A stretch of 64,000 nucleotides of DNA from Bordetella parapertussis. Lineage in GTDB: Bacteria > Pseudomonadota > Gammaproteobacteria > Burkholderiales > Burkholderiaceae_C. Below, piece after piece: positions 63,464 through 64,000 of the stretch. Within the stretch, counting starts at the first letter, position 1, and every line of letters starts with the position of its first letter. Made by a program: the position numbers and the translations under genes. The stretch is taken from NCBI GenBank assembly GCA_945901125.1, contig CAMDKD010000004.1, positions 1 to 64,000 on the forward strand, in the 5' to 3' direction. Below the pieces are notes generated by a model that saw only the letters and a program-made list of their open reading frames with translations, was not told the origin of the DNA and made no database searches.

Positions 63464-64000
63464 TCAGATAACGGGCGGGTTGATTTTTTCCAGGCAATAA
63501 CCCAGGCCGCGAACCGTGGCAATGCGGATAGGGCCTTTTTCTATTTTTTTACGCAAGCGGTGTATGTAAACCTCGATGGCGTTATTGCTGACTTCTTCGC
63601 CCCATTCGCATAAGCGTTCAACCAACTGGTCTTTGCTGACCAGACGGCCTGCGCGTTGCAGCAACACCTCGAGCAAACCGAGTTCGCGCGCAGACAACTC
63701 AACCATGCGCCCGTCTATGGTCGCCATGCGCCCGGCCTGGTCATAGACCAGCGGACCGTGTTTGATGGTGGCAGTGGTGCTGCCCATGCCGCGGCGCGTC
63801 AAGGCACGCACACGGGCTTCGAGTTCCTGCAAAGAAAACGGTTTGGCCATGTAATCGTCTGCGCCGTAATCCAGACCTTTGACGCGCTCGTCCACGCTGT
63901 CAGCGGCGGTGAGTATCAACACCGGCATGCTGTTGCCGCGGGCGCGTAAACGCTTTAAAACTTCCAGGCCGTGCATCTTGGGCAAACCCAGATCCAGAAT
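63464..64000 (-). CDS. OmpR/PhoB-family response regulator, N-terminus beyond window
   Basis: The visible 178 residues begin inside the receiver at ILDLGLPKMHG, whose Asp is the phosphoacceptor. The conserved lysine region DDYMAKPF and a C-terminal winged helix (SNNAIEVYIHRLRKKIEKG) follow. The gene continues past the window edge. It lies 13 bases upstream of the sensor kinase gene and forms a TctD/TctE-like pair with it. Confidence 0.9.
   Translation of the reverse strand: MLDLGLPKMHGLEVLKRLRARGNSMPVLILTAADSVDERVKGLDYGADDYMAKPFSLQELEARVRALTRRGMGSTTATIKHGPLVYDQAGRMATIDGRMVELSARELGLLEVLLQRAGRLVSKDQLVERLCEWGEEVSNNAIEVYIHRLRKKIEKGPIRIATVRGLGYCLEKINPPVI

Overview
The window reads as a stretch of betaproteobacterial chromosome, most likely order Burkholderiales and perhaps Comamonadaceae-like. 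The basis is GC-rich housekeeping genes and familiar gene neighbourhoods: def-fmt facing dprA-smg, yajC-secD-secF, MFS-ssb, and pyk-fba-purC near purE-purK-Sua5. No rRNA or tRNA gene, CRISPR array or transposase was seen.

Layout. 0-3 kb: a cytochrome c (cut by the edge), a periplasmic PQQ-type sugar dehydrogenase, a LuxR-type response regulator and a probable gene remnant. 3-9.6 kb: ssb, an MFS exporter, radA, a diheme cytochrome c, ilvE, a zinc-finger protein and waaF. 9.7-18 kb: lipopolysaccharide core genes (hldD, a GT9 heptosyltransferase, hldE, gmhA, a GT90 and a GT2 glycosyltransferase, an O-antigen ligase-like protein) with a DMT transporter. 18-31 kb: uvrA, pyrF, family-4 uracil-DNA glycosylase, rimI, tsaB, dacB, LysE-type exporter, Sua5/TsaC, purK, purE. 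31-41 kb: YbbN co-chaperone, stand-alone receiver, purC, fba, pyk, Crp/Fnr regulator, fatty acid desaturase, pgk, AAA/DUF4143 ATPase. 41-48.5 kb: azlDC, fmt, def, dprA, smg, secF, secD, yajC. 52.3-64 kb: topB with a C-terminal SWIB domain, SET-domain protein, birA, a small membrane protein, a MauG/CCP-family diheme peroxidase, an Fe(III) ABC transporter, and a TctDE-like two-component system cut by the edge.

The accessory part is an AT-rich island at about 48.6-52.3 kb, between yajC and topB. Its left half is a retron in the order ncRNA, effector, reverse transcriptase, all on the minus strand. The ncRNA is visible in the bases: a1/a2 inverted repeats of 11 nt enclose a perfect 19-bp msd hairpin, and the 3' repeat ends 6 bases from the effector start. 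The effector looks like the nucleoside-deoxyribosyltransferase-like plus winged-helix proteins of Ec86/St85-type retrons. Both the effector and the reverse transcriptase are in two frames. Each is restored to full length by a -1 shift at an A-run (7 A and 8 A), and in the RT this restores the retron-specific NAxxH motif. Programmed slippage, phase variation, decay and homopolymer miscalls are all possible.

The right half is a mobile mystery protein A/B pair (HTH plus Fic). It is bracketed by two copies of a roughly 76-bp palindromic repeat whose cores match while their outer stems differ in sequence but stay self-complementary. The retron module and the palindromes are the main candidates for something undescribed.
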